The notes beneath the pieces were generated by a model. It saw only the letters and a list, made by a program, of their open reading frames with translations, made no database searches and had not been told where the DNA came from. Both the position numbers and the translations under genes were made by a program. A DNA stretch of 64,000 nt from Actinomycetes bacterium (GTDB lineage: Bacteria > Actinomycetota > Acidimicrobiia > Acidimicrobiales > RAAP-2). Positions within the stretch are counted from its first letter, which is position 1. Each line of letters begins with the position of its first letter. The stretch lies in the NCBI GenBank assembly GCA_021823525.1, contig JAKANY010000008.1, forward strand, positions 19,376 to 83,375. Direction: 5' to 3'. This document shows positions 29,435 to 38,551 of the stretch, piece by piece.

Positions 29435-31609
29435 GTGAACTCCGTGGCCCCCCGGCACCGTCCTCGCCACGCGCCGCCCTCCGCGCTCCACCGGCTCGGA
29501 GTGGCGAGCGCGCGCCACCCGGGTCGCGTCATCGCTCTGTGGCTGCTCGTGGTGCTCGCGCTGGGCACGCTGACGCGCGCCCAGCGCCCGACCTACCAGG
29601 ACCCGACGTCGCTGGGCCAGACGCAGGGATCGATCGGCGCCGCGCTGCTGGCCGCCCACGTGCCCTCGATCCGTGAGGGGAGCGGCGAGGTCGTCTTCTC
29701 GACCACGCACGGGACGCTCGCGTCCCAGGCGCCCGCGATCGCCGCCACCCGGCGCAACCTGGCCCGGCTGCCCCATGTCGTGGCCGTCACCGACCCTCTG
29801 GCCGCGGCGAGCCACGCGCTCTCCCCCACGGGCACCATCGCCTACGCCACCGTCACGCTCGGCGTGTCACCGCGGGTGCTCCCGCCGGCCTTCGCCCAAG
29901 AGCTCGTGCACGCCAGCGCCCCGGCGACGCGCGCCGGACTCCGCGTCGACTTCGGCGGCGGTTTCGACCAGGTCACGCGCCCGCGCACGACGGACTTGCG
30001 TGCCGAGATGCTCGGTGTGGGCGTCGCGCTGGTGGTATTGACCGTCTCCTTCGGCAGCCTGCTCGGCGCCCTGATCCCCCTCCTCAGCGCGGTCGTCGGG
30101 GTCACCATCGGGCTCGGCCTGCTCGGCCTGGTGGCCCTGGTGATGACCTTCGCCACCGCGTCGCCGACGTTGGCGGCGATGATCGGCCTGGGCGTGGGCA
30201 TCGACTACGCCGTCTTTCTGACGACGCGGTTCCGCCAGCTGCTGCTCGAGGGCCGCGGCCCCGTCGACGCCGCGGGCGTCGTGACCGCGACCAGCGGGCG
30301 CGCCGTCGTGGTGGCCGCCTCGACCGTCGCGGTGGCCATGCTCGGCCTCTACGGCTCGGGGCTCAGCTTCATCGGCTTGCTCGGGCTGTCGGCGGTGTTC
30401 GCGATCGTCGTGGCCGCAGCCAGCGCCGTGACCCTCGTCCCGGCCGCGCTGGCCCTGGCGGGGCGCGCGATCGACCGCTGGCGCGTCCACCGCGTCGTGG
30501 CGGAGGCCACCGCACCCGACGACGGCTGGCACCGCTACGCCGCGCGCGTCGCGCGCCACCCCTGGCGCGTGCTCGCCCTGGGCGTGGCCGCGCTCGCGGT
30601 CATCGCCCTCCCGGCGCTCTCGCTCCAGTTGGGCCACGTCGGCGACGGCGCCGACCCGACGAGCTTCTCGGACCGACGCGCCTACGACCTGCTCGCTCAG
30701 GGCTTCGGCCCGGGGGCCAACGGCCCCCTCACGGTCGTGGTCGACCGGGATACGCGCGCGACGCCGCCGACGCTCGCCGCCCGCCTCACGGGGGACCTGT
30801 CGCGGGTGGCCGACGTGGCCGCCGTCGTCCCCGCGCGCCCTTCACCCGACGGCCGGCTGCTGGTGGCCACGGTCGTCCCGGCCACCGACCCGTCCTCGAG
30901 CGCCACGGCGGCGCTGTTCACCACGCTGGTGGACACCACCCTCCCCCGCGCGCTGGCGGGGACCGGCGAGCGGGGCTACGTGACCGGGCCCACCGCTCTC
31001 CAGATCGAGTTCGACACCATCGTCAGTTCGCGCACCCCGGTCATCGTGCTGCTGGTCATCCTGGTCGCGTTCTTGCTGATCGCCTCGGCGTTCCGCAGCC
31101 TGGTCCTCGCCCTCGAGGCGGCCGCGCTCAACCTGCTGAGCATCGGCGCCGCCTACGGCGTCCTGGTCGCGGTCTTCCAGTGGGGTTGGGGCCGCGCGCT
31201 GCTCGGGCTGCCCGCGCGGGTGCCCATCGAGTCCTACGTGCCGATGATCATGTTCGCCATCGTCTTCGGGCTCTCGATGGACTACGAGGTCTTCCTCCTG
31301 TCGCGCATCCACGAGGCGTGGACCCGCACCGGCGACAACCGCGCGGCCGTCGCCGACGGGCTGGCCCGCACTGGGCGGGTCATCGGGGCCGCCGCGCTGA
31401 TCATGGTCAGCGTCTTCCTGTCCTTCGTCACCACGCCGCTGGTCGTGGTCAAGCAGCTCTCGATCGGGCTGTCGGCGGCCGTCCTGCTCGACGCGACCGT
31501 CGTGCGCCTGGTCCTCGTGCCCTCGACGATGTTCCTGCTCGGCGAGAGGAACTGGTGGCTGCCGCGCTGGCTCGACCCGCTCCTGCCGGGGCTGCGCGTC
31601 GAGGGCTGA
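29435..31609 (+). CDS. MMPL/RND family transporter
   Basis: Two MMPL halves (MIGLGVGIDYAVFLTTRFRQ; MIMFAIVFGLSMDYEVFLLSRIHEAW); GTG 8 nt after TAAGTT. Confidence 0.92.
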   Translation: MNSVAPRHRPRHAPPSALHRLGVASARHPGRVIALWLLVVLALGTLTRAQRPTYQDPTSLGQTQGSIGAALLAAHVPSIREGSGEVVFSTTHGTLASQAPAIAATRRNLARLPHVVAVTDPLAAASHALSPTGTIAYATVTLGVSPRVLPPAFAQELVHASAPATRAGLRVDFGGGFDQVTRPRTTDLRAEMLGVGVALVVLTVSFGSLLGALIPLLSAVVGVTIGLGLLGLVALVMTFATASPTLAAMIGLGVGIDYAVFLTTRFRQLLLEGRGPVDAAGVVTATSGRAVVVAASTVAVAMLGLYGSGLSFIGLLGLSAVFAIVVAAASAVTLVPAALALAGRAIDRWRVHRVVAEATAPDDGWHRYAARVARHPWRVLALGVAALAVIALPALSLQLGHVGDGADPTSFSDRRAYDLLAQGFGPGANGPLTVVVDRDTRATPPTLAARLTGDLSRVADVAAVVPARPSPDGRLLVATVVPATDPSSSATAALFTTLVDTTLPRALAGTGERGYVTGPTALQIEFDTIVSSRTPVIVLLVILVAFLLIASAFRSLVLALEAAALNLLSIGAAYGVLVAVFQWGWGRALLGLPARVPIESYVPMIMFAIVFGLSMDYEVFLLSRIHEAWTRTGDNRAAVADGLARTGRVIGAAALIMVSVFLSFVTTPLVVVKQLSIGLSAAVLLDATVVRLVLVPSTMFLLGERNWWLPRWLDPLLPGLRVEG

Positions 31610-32521
31610 TCAGTCCCGCACGCGGGCGCGCAGCCCGGCGATCCACCGGTCGGCCGAGCGTCGCGCCGCGGTCACGGCCGCGCGGCGCGACGTCGCGGCC
31701 TCGCCGGTGACCGGGTAGGAGCCCAGGAACTTCACGTGCGCCAGGTGCGCCTGGAGGTCGGCCAGGCAGTCGGCGACCACGTCGTCGGCGACGTGGCCCT
31801 CGAACTCGATGACGAAGCAGTAGTCGCCCAGGCCGCGCTTGGTCGGCCGGCTCTCGAGCTTGGTCAGGTTGAGTTCGCGCGCCGCGAAGCGGCCCAGGAT
31901 CCCGTAGAGAGACCCCGGGCGGTCGGCGCTCTGGAAGCAGACGATGGTCGTGCGGTCGTGCCCGGTGGGCGCGGCGACCTCGTCGCGGCCCACCAGCACG
32001 AAGCGGGTGGCGTTGCCGGCGTGGTCCTCGATGTCGCCGGCCACGACCGCCAGGCCGAAGAGCTGGCCGGCCAGGGCCGAGCCGACCGCCGCCCACGGCT
32101 CGTGCGAGGACGCCACCAGGCGCGCGGCCTCGCTGGTCGAGGTGGTGGGCACCGTGGCGACCCCCTCCAGGCTCGCGAGGAACCCCCGGCACTGGGCCAA
32201 CGCGTGGGGGTAGCTGTAGACGGCGCGGATCTCGCCCAGGTCCCGTCCGGGCCGCGCGAGCAGGTGCAGGTGGATCGGGCGCACGACCTCGCGCGTGATG
32301 TAGAGGTCGTGGTCGAAGACCAGACCGTCGATGGTGGCCGAGACCGTGCCCTCGATGGCGTTCTCGAGGGGAACGAGAGCGCCGCGAAGGGTGCCCGCCG
32401 CGACCTCGGCCAGCAGGTCCGGGATCGTCGCCACGGGCACCGCGGCCGCGTCGAGCTCGCCGACCGCGTCGTGGGAGAAGGATCCCTCGGGACCCAGGTA
32501 CCCGATCGGCCCGCCGTCCAT
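31610..32521 (-). CDS. pheA: Prephenate dehydratase
   Basis: IGYLGPEGSFSHDAV, PLENAIEGTVSATIDGL, ACT domain RPGSLYGILGRFAARELNLTKLESRPTKRGLGDYCFVIEFEGH. Confidence 0.94.
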   Translation of the reverse strand: MDGGPIGYLGPEGSFSHDAVGELDAAAVPVATIPDLLAEVAAGTLRGALVPLENAIEGTVSATIDGLVFDHDLYITREVVRPIHLHLLARPGRDLGEIRAVYSYPHALAQCRGFLASLEGVATVPTTSTSEAARLVASSHEPWAAVGSALAGQLFGLAVVAGDIEDHAGNATRFVLVGRDEVAAPTGHDRTTIVCFQSADRPGSLYGILGRFAARELNLTKLESRPTKRGLGDYCFVIEFEGHVADDVVADCLADLQAHLAHVKFLGSYPVTGEAATSRRAAVTAARRSADRWIAGLRARVRD

Positions 32522-32594
32522 GCCCCATGGTACGCGAGCCGGGCGCCACCCCCCCGAGGCTCTACGATGGCCAAGGCCCAAGAGGGAGGTCACA

Positions 32595-33965
32595 GTGGGG
32601 CACCCCATGTTCGCGTACGACGAGAAGGCGACCGAGGCGATCTTCGCCTACTGCCGCGAGCGCCTGGCGATGGACCCAGTGCCCCTGGACTACGGCGGCC
32701 TCTTCGAGATCCCCGTCGACGAGGTGGCCGGCCTCATCACCCAGGACGGGCGACCTGTCGAGGAGGTGCTCGACTTCTTCGAGCGGGCGCTCGCGCCGGC
32801 CGTCGTCTCGATCGACGCGCCGACCTTCCTCGCCTTCATCCCCAACTCGCCGACCAAGAACTCGCTGCTGTTCGACATGGTCGTCGCCTGCTCGGGCCTG
32901 AACGGCACCAGCTGGCTCGAGGCCGCGGGCGTCGTCACCGCCGAGAACCAGGCGCTCGACTTCCTGGCCCAGCGCGCGGGGCTCCCCGAGGGATCCGGCG
33001 GCGCCTTCGTCTCGGGCGGCTCGATGGGGAACCTGGCCAGCCTGACCGTGGCGCGCGACGTCGGCCGGGCGCGCCACCCCGAGCTCGCGCCCCACGACGT
33101 GCGCATCGCCATCTCGGCCGACGCGCACGCCAGCGTCGGCAAGGCGCTCCACGTCATCGGCGTCGAGGCCCTCGAGGTCCCCACGCCCGACCACCGCTTC
33201 ACCGTCGAGGCCCTGCGTGCGGCTCTGGCCGCCGACCCGAACCCGTCGTCGGTGGTGGCCATCGTCGCGACCGCGGGCACCACCAACGCCGGCATCGTCG
33301 ACGACCTCGAGGGTCTGGGGCAGTACGCTCGCGCGAACGACCTGTGGTTCCACGTCGACGGCGCCTACGGGGGCGCCGCCATGCTGGCCCCCTCGCACCG
33401 CGAGGTCTTCGCCGGGCTGCGCCACGCCGACAGCTTCGTGGTCGACCCGCACAAGTGGCTCTTCGCCCCCCTGGACTGCGCCGCCCTGCTCTACCGCAAC
33501 CCCACCATCGCGCGCACCGTGCTGGCCCAGCAGGCCGGGTACCTGGACATCCTGCACGTGGCCGACGACGAGGACTACGAGTGGAACCCTTCGGACTTCG
33601 CCATCCACCTCTCGCGCCGCGCGCGCGGGCTGCCCTTCTGGTTCTCCCTGGTCACCTACGGCGTGGGCGCCTACGAGTCGGCCATCGAGCGCGGTATCGA
33701 GCTGGCGACGCTGACCGAGCGGCTGGTGCGCGAGAGCGACCACCTCGAGATGGTCCGCCCCGCGAGCCTCTCGATCGCCCTGTTCCGCCGGCCCGGCTGG
33801 AGCGAGGAGCGCTACAACGCGTGGAGCCTCCAGCTGCTGCGCGACCAGGTGGCCTTCGTGACGCCGACCAAGTGGGAGGGCGAGACCATCGCCCGCTTCG
33901 CCTTCTTGCACCCCGACACCGACGAGACGGTCATCCGCGCCGTCTTGGAGTCGATGCGCGACTGA
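32595..33965 (+). CDS. PLP-dependent group II decarboxylase (aromatic-L-amino-acid/glutamate decarboxylase family)
   Basis: Substrate/PLP motifs HVDGAYGGAAMLAPSHR and DSFVVDPHKWLFAPLDCAALL; GTG 32595 with SD GGGAGG. Confidence 0.88.
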   Translation: MGHPMFAYDEKATEAIFAYCRERLAMDPVPLDYGGLFEIPVDEVAGLITQDGRPVEEVLDFFERALAPAVVSIDAPTFLAFIPNSPTKNSLLFDMVVACSGLNGTSWLEAAGVVTAENQALDFLAQRAGLPEGSGGAFVSGGSMGNLASLTVARDVGRARHPELAPHDVRIAISADAHASVGKALHVIGVEALEVPTPDHRFTVEALRAALAADPNPSSVVAIVATAGTTNAGIVDDLEGLGQYARANDLWFHVDGAYGGAAMLAPSHREVFAGLRHADSFVVDPHKWLFAPLDCAALLYRNPTIARTVLAQQAGYLDILHVADDEDYEWNPSDFAIHLSRRARGLPFWFSLVTYGVGAYESAIERGIELATLTERLVRESDHLEMVRPASLSIALFRRPGWSEERYNAWSLQLLRDQVAFVTPTKWEGETIARFAFLHPDTDETVIRAVLESMRD

Positions 33966-34991
33966 TTAGGCACCCGGCGCGTCCGGGCGGGCGAGCAGCG
34001 GGCTCGCCGGGGTGCGGCTCGTCCGGCCGGCGCGCGCCCCGCTGGCCCAGGCCACGCCGCTCAGGGCCTCGAGCACCACGCGGTTGCCCAGGTAGGCGGT
34101 GATCTCGGCGTGGTCGAAGGGCGGGGACACCTCGACGACGTCGAGGCCCGCGAGCGGCGCCTCCATCGCGAGGCGGCGCACCGCGTCGAGCAGCTGGCGG
34201 CTGGTCAGGCCGCCGGGCTCGGGCGTCCCGGTGCCCGGCGCCGAGCCCGGGTCCACGACGTCGACGTCGATCGACAGGAAGACGGCGTCGCACTCGAGGC
34301 TCGCGCGCTCCAGGGCCTCGTCGAGCACCGCGTCCAGTCCCCGGGCGACCACCTCGCTCATCTCGAACGAGCGCATCTGCTGGGCGGCCATCCAGGCCAG
34401 GGTCTCGGGCTCGGGCCAGTAGCCGCGCAGGCCGATCTGGATGAAGCGGTCGCCCCGGCAGGCCCCGGACTCGATGAGGCGGCGCATCGGCGTCCCGTGC
34501 CCGTAGAGCGAGCCCATCTGGGTGTCGGCGGTGTCGGCGTGGGCGTCGAAGTGGATGACCGCGACGCGCCCCCAGCCCACGTGGCGCGCCACGCCCGTCA
34601 CGTCGGGCAGGGCGATGGTGTGGTCGCCGCCGAGCACGACGGGGAGCACCCCGGCGCTGGCGACGGCGGTCACCCGCTCCTCGAGGCGGGCCAGCGACCG
34701 CTCCGTCTCGCCCGAGGGCATCTCGACGTCGCCCAGGTCCACCACGCCCAGCTCGACGAGCGGGTCGACGCCCAGGGCCAGGCTGGGCCGCGACCCGTCG
34801 TGGGGCAGGTAGTCCGTGAGGCGGATCGCCTGGGGACCGAAGCGGCAGCCCGAGCGGTGCGACGTCCCCCCGTCGAAGGGGGCCCCGATGATGGCCGCCC
34901 TCGCGCCGGTCCACGACGCCGGGTCGTCCGGGTCGGCGGCCGGGACACCCAGGAAGGTCGCGTCCGGACCGTAGAGATTGCCGATGCGCAC
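33966..34991 (-). CDS. Agmatinase/arginase-family ureohydrolase
   Basis: VVLGGDHTIALPD, VIHFDAHADT, VFLSIDVDVVDPGSAPGTGTPEPGGL metal-binding motifs; GTG 34991 with SD. Confidence 0.92.
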   Translation of the reverse strand: MRIGNLYGPDATFLGVPAADPDDPASWTGARAAIIGAPFDGGTSHRSGCRFGPQAIRLTDYLPHDGSRPSLALGVDPLVELGVVDLGDVEMPSGETERSLARLEERVTAVASAGVLPVVLGGDHTIALPDVTGVARHVGWGRVAVIHFDAHADTADTQMGSLYGHGTPMRRLIESGACRGDRFIQIGLRGYWPEPETLAWMAAQQMRSFEMSEVVARGLDAVLDEALERASLECDAVFLSIDVDVVDPGSAPGTGTPEPGGLTSRQLLDAVRRLAMEAPLAGLDVVEVSPPFDHAEITAYLGNRVVLEALSGVAWASGARAGRTSRTPASPLLARPDAPGA

Positions 34992-35001
34992 CGCGCCTCC
35001 C

Positions 35002-35886
35002 TCAGCTGTCGGTGTCCACGGCGGCCCAGGCGGACGCCAGGGTGGACAGGTGGTCCACGACGAGCGAGATGTGCCCCGCATCGACGTGGTGGACCAGGCG
35101 GGCGCCGGGGATCCGCGCGGCGATCCAGGCGCCGTGCGCGGGCGGGACCATCCGGTCGTCGCCTCCGGTCCAGACCTCGACGGGCACGCTGGTGTGCGCG
35201 AGGTCGAAGCCCCACGGGGCGAGCAGCGCACGGTCGTCGTCGATCCACCCCGCCGCGCCCTCGACCAGGGCTTGGGCCGTCGCCGCGGCCATCAGCTCGG
35301 GGACGCGCCCCGACGCCAGGGCGGCGCGATCCGCCTCGCCGATCAGCGTCCCGAGGAGGCCGACCAGCTCGGGACCCGTCGCCGCACGCATCGCGACCGC
35401 GGCCGCCTCCAGGACCTCCTCGAAGCGCTCCCCACCCTCGCGGGCCAGCGCGAACTCCTCGACGTTCTCTTCGGCCATGCCAGCCAGCCAGTCGAAGTCG
35501 GCGTCGGCCGGCGCCACGCCCGCGAGGCACCAGGCGGCGGCGCACCGCGGGGCATCCAGGGCCGCGCAGGCCAGCGCGTGGGGGCCGCCGCCCGACCAGC
35601 CGACGGCGACGTAGCGGTCGCGACCCAGGGCGTCGAGCACGGCGCGAACGTCCTCGACGGCTCCGGCCACGCTGCGGCCGGGCCGGCGGGCCGAGGTCCC
35701 GTAGCCGGGGCGCGAGATGGCGACCAGCAGCACCCCGGCCGCGGTCGCCGGCTCGAAGAGCCGCAGGATCGAGGCCGCCGCGGGCGTGCCGTGGTGCACG
35801 ACGACCGTGGTGCCGGTGCGCGGGCCGAGCAGGCCGACCTGGAGGCGGCGACCGTCGGCGCTGGCGAGCTCGTACTCCTCGTACAT
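35002..35886 (-). CDS. Alpha/beta hydrolase
   Basis: VVHHGTPAA, VGWSGGGPHALA nucleophile elbow, terminal GHISLV. Confidence 0.88.
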   Translation of the reverse strand: MYEEYELASADGRRLQVGLLGPRTGTTVVVHHGTPAAASILRLFEPATAAGVLLVAISRPGYGTSARRPGRSVAGAVEDVRAVLDALGRDRYVAVGWSGGGPHALACAALDAPRCAAAWCLAGVAPADADFDWLAGMAEENVEEFALAREGGERFEEVLEAAAVAMRAATGPELVGLLGTLIGEADRAALASGRVPELMAAATAQALVEGAAGWIDDDRALLAPWGFDLAHTSVPVEVWTGGDDRMVPPAHGAWIAARIPGARLVHHVDAGHISLVVDHLSTLASAWAAVDTDS

Positions 35887-35917
35887 CGCATCCCCTCCCC
35901 CGGGTCCCGGGGCGATG

Positions 35918-36973
35918 CTACTTCCGGACCTGGAGGCTGGCCCCCGCGTTGAGGAGCTCGACCCACGTCTGGCCGGGTGTCAGGGCCAGCGTGGACCCGG
36001 TGCGCGTCCGGTAGACGATGGCCGCGCGCGGGCTGGCGTGGGTCCAGGTGCCCAGCACCTCGCGCCCCCGCGTGAACAGGGCGACCGGCCCCGAGCCCTG
36101 CAGGTTCGCGTAGGAGGTGAAGGTCCCCACGCCGTTCACGTAGGTGACCCACATCACCAGCACGTTGGCCGGCGCGACCCGCACGCCGGTGCCCGTGACG
36201 ACCGGCTGGCCGAAGAGCGTGCGGTCCCAGCCCTGGTGCACCGGGTCCCAGGTCCACGTGACGGGGTAGATGCTCGGGAAGGGCACGACGACCGAGGCGG
36301 CGGGTGCCCCGCCCACCGCGGCCGACGCCCGCCGGTAGGAGAACAGCGGCCGGGGCGGCACGGGGGCGCCGTGGAACGCGAAGAGGGCCGATCCCACGCC
36401 GAACAGGTTGTGCGGGGCGACCCGCGTGGGGTCGCGGTACATCGCGCTGCCCGCGGTGGCCTCCTGGACCTGGTCGACGGGGGACGCCGCGATGGCGGCC
36501 AGCGCGTAGGGGGCGCCGCCCGAGAACGCGAAGATCCCGCCCAGGGGGTCGACGATCTGGGCGTCGGTGGGCCGCACCGAGCGGATGGGTCCGATCTTGG
36601 CCGGCGCGTGGGAGTTGAAGACGGCCGCGAGGCGCGTGATCCCCCCGTTGACGATCTCCTCGTAGACGACGTCGGCCTGGTCGAGGCCCCACTGGGGCAG
36701 GGCCTCGGGGGTGTTCTCGATCTTGACCGTCAGGGCCGGGTGGTGCTGGGCCCAGCCCGTGGGGTCGGGCAGCCCCGTGAGCGGCGCGAGGGGCACCGTG
36801 GTGGTGGTCGTGGGCGCCACCGTCGTGGTGACCGCGCTGGCGCCCGGGGACGCCGAGCGGTGCTCCAGGGCGACGACCACGCCCCCAACGACAACGACGG
36901 CGGCGACGAGCAGCGCGACCAGGACCCCGCGCCGGCGCATCGAGGATGGGCGCGCGGCGTGGCGCGCGCTCAT
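35918..36973 (-). CDS. DUF3048 domain-containing secreted/lipid-anchored protein
   Basis: N-terminal TM and TTTTVP linker; PALTVKIENTPEALPQWGLDQADVVYEEIVNGGITRLAAVF typical of DUF3048. Confidence 0.85.
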   Translation of the reverse strand: MSARHAARPSSMRRRGVLVALLVAAVVVVGGVVVALEHRSASPGASAVTTTVAPTTTTTVPLAPLTGLPDPTGWAQHHPALTVKIENTPEALPQWGLDQADVVYEEIVNGGITRLAAVFNSHAPAKIGPIRSVRPTDAQIVDPLGGIFAFSGGAPYALAAIAASPVDQVQEATAGSAMYRDPTRVAPHNLFGVGSALFAFHGAPVPPRPLFSYRRASAAVGGAPAASVVVPFPSIYPVTWTWDPVHQGWDRTLFGQPVVTGTGVRVAPANVLVMWVTYVNGVGTFTSYANLQGSGPVALFTRGREVLGTWTHASPRAAIVYRTRTGSTLALTPGQTWVELLNAGASLQVRK

Positions 36974-37935
36974 CGCGCCAGCCGTCCGACGATCTCCTTG
37001 ACGATCATGGTGTGGGGCAGCCCCGTCTCGGGGCTGAGGTGCTCGCTGCCGGGCACCGTCTGCCACCCCGTGGCGCGGTAGAAGGCGAGTGCCGTGTCGC
37101 GCCCGTTGGCCCACAGCTCGCGCACGCCGCGACCCCAGAGGATCGCCTCGCCGACGGCCGCGACGCGCGCTCCGTAGCCTCGGCCCTGGACGTCGACCTC
37201 GGTGGCCATGTAGCGCAGCTGGTAGCAGGGGCGCTCTGGGTGCACCGGCGACGTCGAGGGGTAGTACGAGGAGGTCACCACCAGGCGCGCCCCGCGCATC
37301 CCGGCCACGTGCAGCGCGTCGGCGTCCCCGTCGCGCGGGTCCTCGACGACCTTGGCGGGGTCGTCGCCGCGCAGGACGCGCCGGCGGACCTCGTGGAGTC
37401 GTCCGGCCTCGACCACCTCGACGCGGAAGGCCAGGTCCGCGACCTCCTTGCCCAGGGGGCGCACCATCGTCACCAGGCGCTGGCGCGGGTCGCGCTCGAG
37501 CGCCGCGGTCTCGCCGGTCTCGACGAAGCCCAGGCGCCGGTAGAAGGTCCGTGCCCGCGCCACCACGTCGATGACGTGGAGCCACAGCGCGGTCGCCCCG
37601 TCCTCGCGCGCCCACCGGTTGATCGCGGTCACCAGCTGCTCGGCGACGCCCGCGCCCCGGTAGCGCGCGTTGACGTACATGCCGTAGAGCCAGTGGGTGT
37701 CGGGGTACTGGTCGTTGTAGCCGCCCGCCGCCATGCCCACGACGTGCCCGTCGACCTCGGCCAGCACGTAGGGGCGCTCCTCGGCGATCCGCTCCCAGTG
37801 CTCCAGGGGCCAGGTCACCGCCTCGGCGTAGGTGGACCCGAAGGCCTCGGGTGAGTCGAGCAGCGCCTCGAGGCGGATCGCGCGCAGGTCCGCGGCGTCC
37901 GCGGCGGTGGTGGGGCGTAGGCGAACCTCAGTCAT
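36970..37935 (-). CDS. GNAT acetyltransferase with two tandem GNAT-like domains
   Basis: N-half LYGMYVNARYRGAGVAEQL...ARTFYRRLGFVETG; C-half MATEVDVQGRGYGARV...ALAFYRATGWQTV. Confidence 0.82.
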   Translation of the reverse strand: MTEVRLRPTTAADAADLRAIRLEALLDSPEAFGSTYAEAVTWPLEHWERIAEERPYVLAEVDGHVVGMAAGGYNDQYPDTHWLYGMYVNARYRGAGVAEQLVTAINRWAREDGATALWLHVIDVVARARTFYRRLGFVETGETAALERDPRQRLVTMVRPLGKEVADLAFRVEVVEAGRLHEVRRRVLRGDDPAKVVEDPRDGDADALHVAGMRGARLVVTSSYYPSTSPVHPERPCYQLRYMATEVDVQGRGYGARVAAVGEAILWGRGVRELWANGRDTALAFYRATGWQTVPGSEHLSPETGLPHTMIVKEIVGRLAR

Positions 37936-38533
37936 CGGTCATCCAGGATGCCACGCGCCGCTCCTCGGGGGAGCCCGCGGCCAGGTGCGCGCGCACGGAG
38001 CGGCGGTCCTCGTCGGGACGGTTCTGGGAGAGCTTGGCCTTCCCGGTGATCGACGTGACCGCGACGCTCACCCCGACGATCGCGCCGATCTGGCGCTCGA
38101 TGTAGTCCGCGGGGGCGTCCTCGACGCGCCAGGGCTCGCCGGGTGCCTCGAAGCGCGCCGTCTGGCGCCGGATCTGGCCCGCCAGCCAGGCCGGGTCCTC
38201 GTGGACGCGCAGGCGCCCGAGCACTTCGACGGCCACGTAGTTCCAGGTGGGCACGACGCGCGGGTCGGCCAGGCGGCTCGGGTAGTAGCGCGGCGAGACG
38301 TAGGCGCTCGCCGCGCTCACCACGACCAGGACCTCCTCGTCGGGCGACGCGTCGCGCCACCAGTCGTTGCCACGCGCGACGTGGGTGGCCAGCGCGCCCT
38401 CGTGGACGAGGAACGGGACGAACACGCTGCGCAGGCCCGTGGGCGTGGCGCGCACGAAGAAGCCCGCACCGGTCTCGCCCAGGATCCGCCAGGCCTCGTC
38501 CTCAGGCAGCGCGAAGTGCGCCGGGGTGTACAT
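37928..38533 (-). CDS. FMN-binding negative transcriptional regulator, PaiB-like
   Basis: MYTPAHFALPEDEAW, VPFLVHEGALATHVARGNDWWR, VPTWNYVAVEVLGRLRV. Confidence 0.9.
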   Translation of the reverse strand: MYTPAHFALPEDEAWRILGETGAGFFVRATPTGLRSVFVPFLVHEGALATHVARGNDWWRDASPDEEVLVVVSAASAYVSPRYYPSRLADPRVVPTWNYVAVEVLGRLRVHEDPAWLAGQIRRQTARFEAPGEPWRVEDAPADYIERQIGAIVGVSVAVTSITGKAKLSQNRPDEDRRSVRAHLAAGSPEERRVASWMTDD

Positions 38534-38551
38534 CGCACCATCCTCCCATGC

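Noticed and set aside
32562-33911. 449-aa minus-strand ORF opposite the PLP decarboxylase
   Set aside because: GC-driven shadow ORF; real gene with HKW motif on plus strand.
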